From Bacteroidetes bacterium UBA7692 (GTDB lineage Bacteria > Bacteroidota > Bacteroidia > Chitinophagales > LD1), in assembly GCA_002482725.1 (NCBI GenBank), contig DLGO01000082.1, forward strand, positions 42,631 to 56,913: 14,283 nt of DNA, given 5' to 3'. The notes beneath the pieces were generated by a model. The model worked only from the letters and a program-made list of their open reading frames with translations, made no database searches and was not told where the DNA came from. Position numbers and translations under genes: made by a program. This document shows, piece after piece, positions 13,825 through 14,283 of this stretch (position 1 is its first letter; each line of letters starts with the position of its first letter).

Positions 13825-14283
13825 ATGAAAACTAAGCTGATACCGGGTGTGGTGTTTTTATTATTTACAACACTATCCTCATTTGCACAGGGTGGAGGCA
13901 TGGAGGCTGATGGCAAGGCCGATGAGTGGTCGAAACCCCTACGCTACAGCAAGAGCGGATCGGGGCTTAACTATGACATAACCAACGATAAGGAAAAATT
14001 ATATATAGTAATACAAAGTACCGATCCGATAGCTATACTAAGATTGGTGCATTGCGGATTTGAGCTGTACATAGATACTACCGGTAAAAAGAAGAAAACA
14101 GCAACGATAACTTTTCCGATAGGGGAGGATGGTGGGTGGGCGCCAACAGATAAAAGGCACGAGCAGGGAACGGCCGAGCAGCAGATACGATTGAGCATAG
14201 AAGCTGACTCCAAAGCCTTGAAAGCTGTCGGCCTCAGGGGTATGGAGAAGGGACTTATAGCACTGCCAAATGATAAGGATATA
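13825..14283 (+). CDS. Secreted protein of unknown function, 3' end outside window
   Basis: The frame is open from ATG 13825 to the right edge (153 codons, no stop), so this is the start of a longer gene. Residues 1-22 are a clear signal peptide: MKTK, a hydrophobic core, and SSFAQ before the likely cleavage. The mature start reads GGMEADGKADEWSKPL, followed by short beta-strand-like stretches (LNYDITNDKEKLYIVIQ, then FELYIDTTGKKKKTATITFP). The DGKxDEW opening followed by LYIVIQ resembles the N-terminal part of CBM9/DOMON-like sugar- or surface-binding proteins common in Bacteroidetes, and I recall similar uncharacterised secreted proteins there. I cannot name a function. A basic cluster KKKK lies at about residues 88-91. 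Confidence 0.8.
   Translation, partial: MKTKLIPGVVFLLFTTLSSFAQGGGMEADGKADEWSKPLRYSKSGSGLNYDITNDKEKLYIVIQSTDPIAILRLVHCGFELYIDTTGKKKKTATITFPIGEDGGWAPTDKRHEQGTAEQQIRLSIEADSKALKAVGLRGMEKGLIALPNDKDI

Overview
The window looks like chromosomal DNA of a member of the Bacteroidota, probably near the Chitinophagaceae. The reasons are a giant secreted protein with a type IX secretion (type B) C-terminal sorting domain, a Bacteroidetes-type FtsL-like protein in the mra/dcw cluster, a DUF6428-type protein in an arsenic operon, almost no Shine-Dalgarno sequences, and several promoters of the TTTG / TAnnTTTG kind. I see no tRNA, rRNA, CRISPR array, transposase or prophage gene.

Layout. Positions 1-1998 (minus strand) hold the start of the division and cell-wall cluster, in transcription order mraZ, rsmH, an ftsL-like gene and the first 40 codons of a penicillin-binding protein (ftsI type), the last ending in an in-frame TAG at the window edge. 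Positions 1999-2487 are a 489-bp divergent intergenic region rich in signals: three exactly 10-nt-spaced MraZ-box-like repeats, several DnaA-box-like 9-mers, an 8+8 bp inverted repeat, a strongly G-skewed GTGG repeat tract, and an ArsR operator wrapped around a promoter. Positions 2488-3810 (plus) are a compact arsenic operon: arsR, a DUF6428-type gene, a 48-codon membrane mini-gene missed by simple length cut-offs, and a thioredoxin-type arsC. No arsenite pump gene is present. Positions 3850-5879 (minus) carry a four-helix SMR/EamA-like protein and a two-gene phosphate uptake unit (DUF47/PhoU-like regulator followed by a PiT transporter).

Positions 6197-8443 (plus) encode a bifunctional class A penicillin-binding protein. 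Positions 8624-11857 (plus) encode a 1077-residue secreted protein made of about nine roughly 78-residue modules, PKD/Ig-like modules and the gliding-motility type C-terminal domain, closed by a very strong hairpin terminator at 11877-11913. Positions 11933-13454 (minus) carry a CBS-pair protein and an alpha/beta hydrolase. After a 370-bp gap that seems empty, a secreted protein of unknown function starts at 13825 and runs off the right edge.

The genes fall into three themes: cell wall and division (mraZ, rsmH, ftsL-like, PBPs), oxyanion handling (arsenate reduction beside a phosphate transporter that in known systems can also admit arsenate), and cell-surface display by type IX secretion. 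The most rewarding parts for follow-up are the mraZ-arsR intergenic region and the overlapping mini-gene in the ars operon. No wholly new system can be proven from sequence alone.
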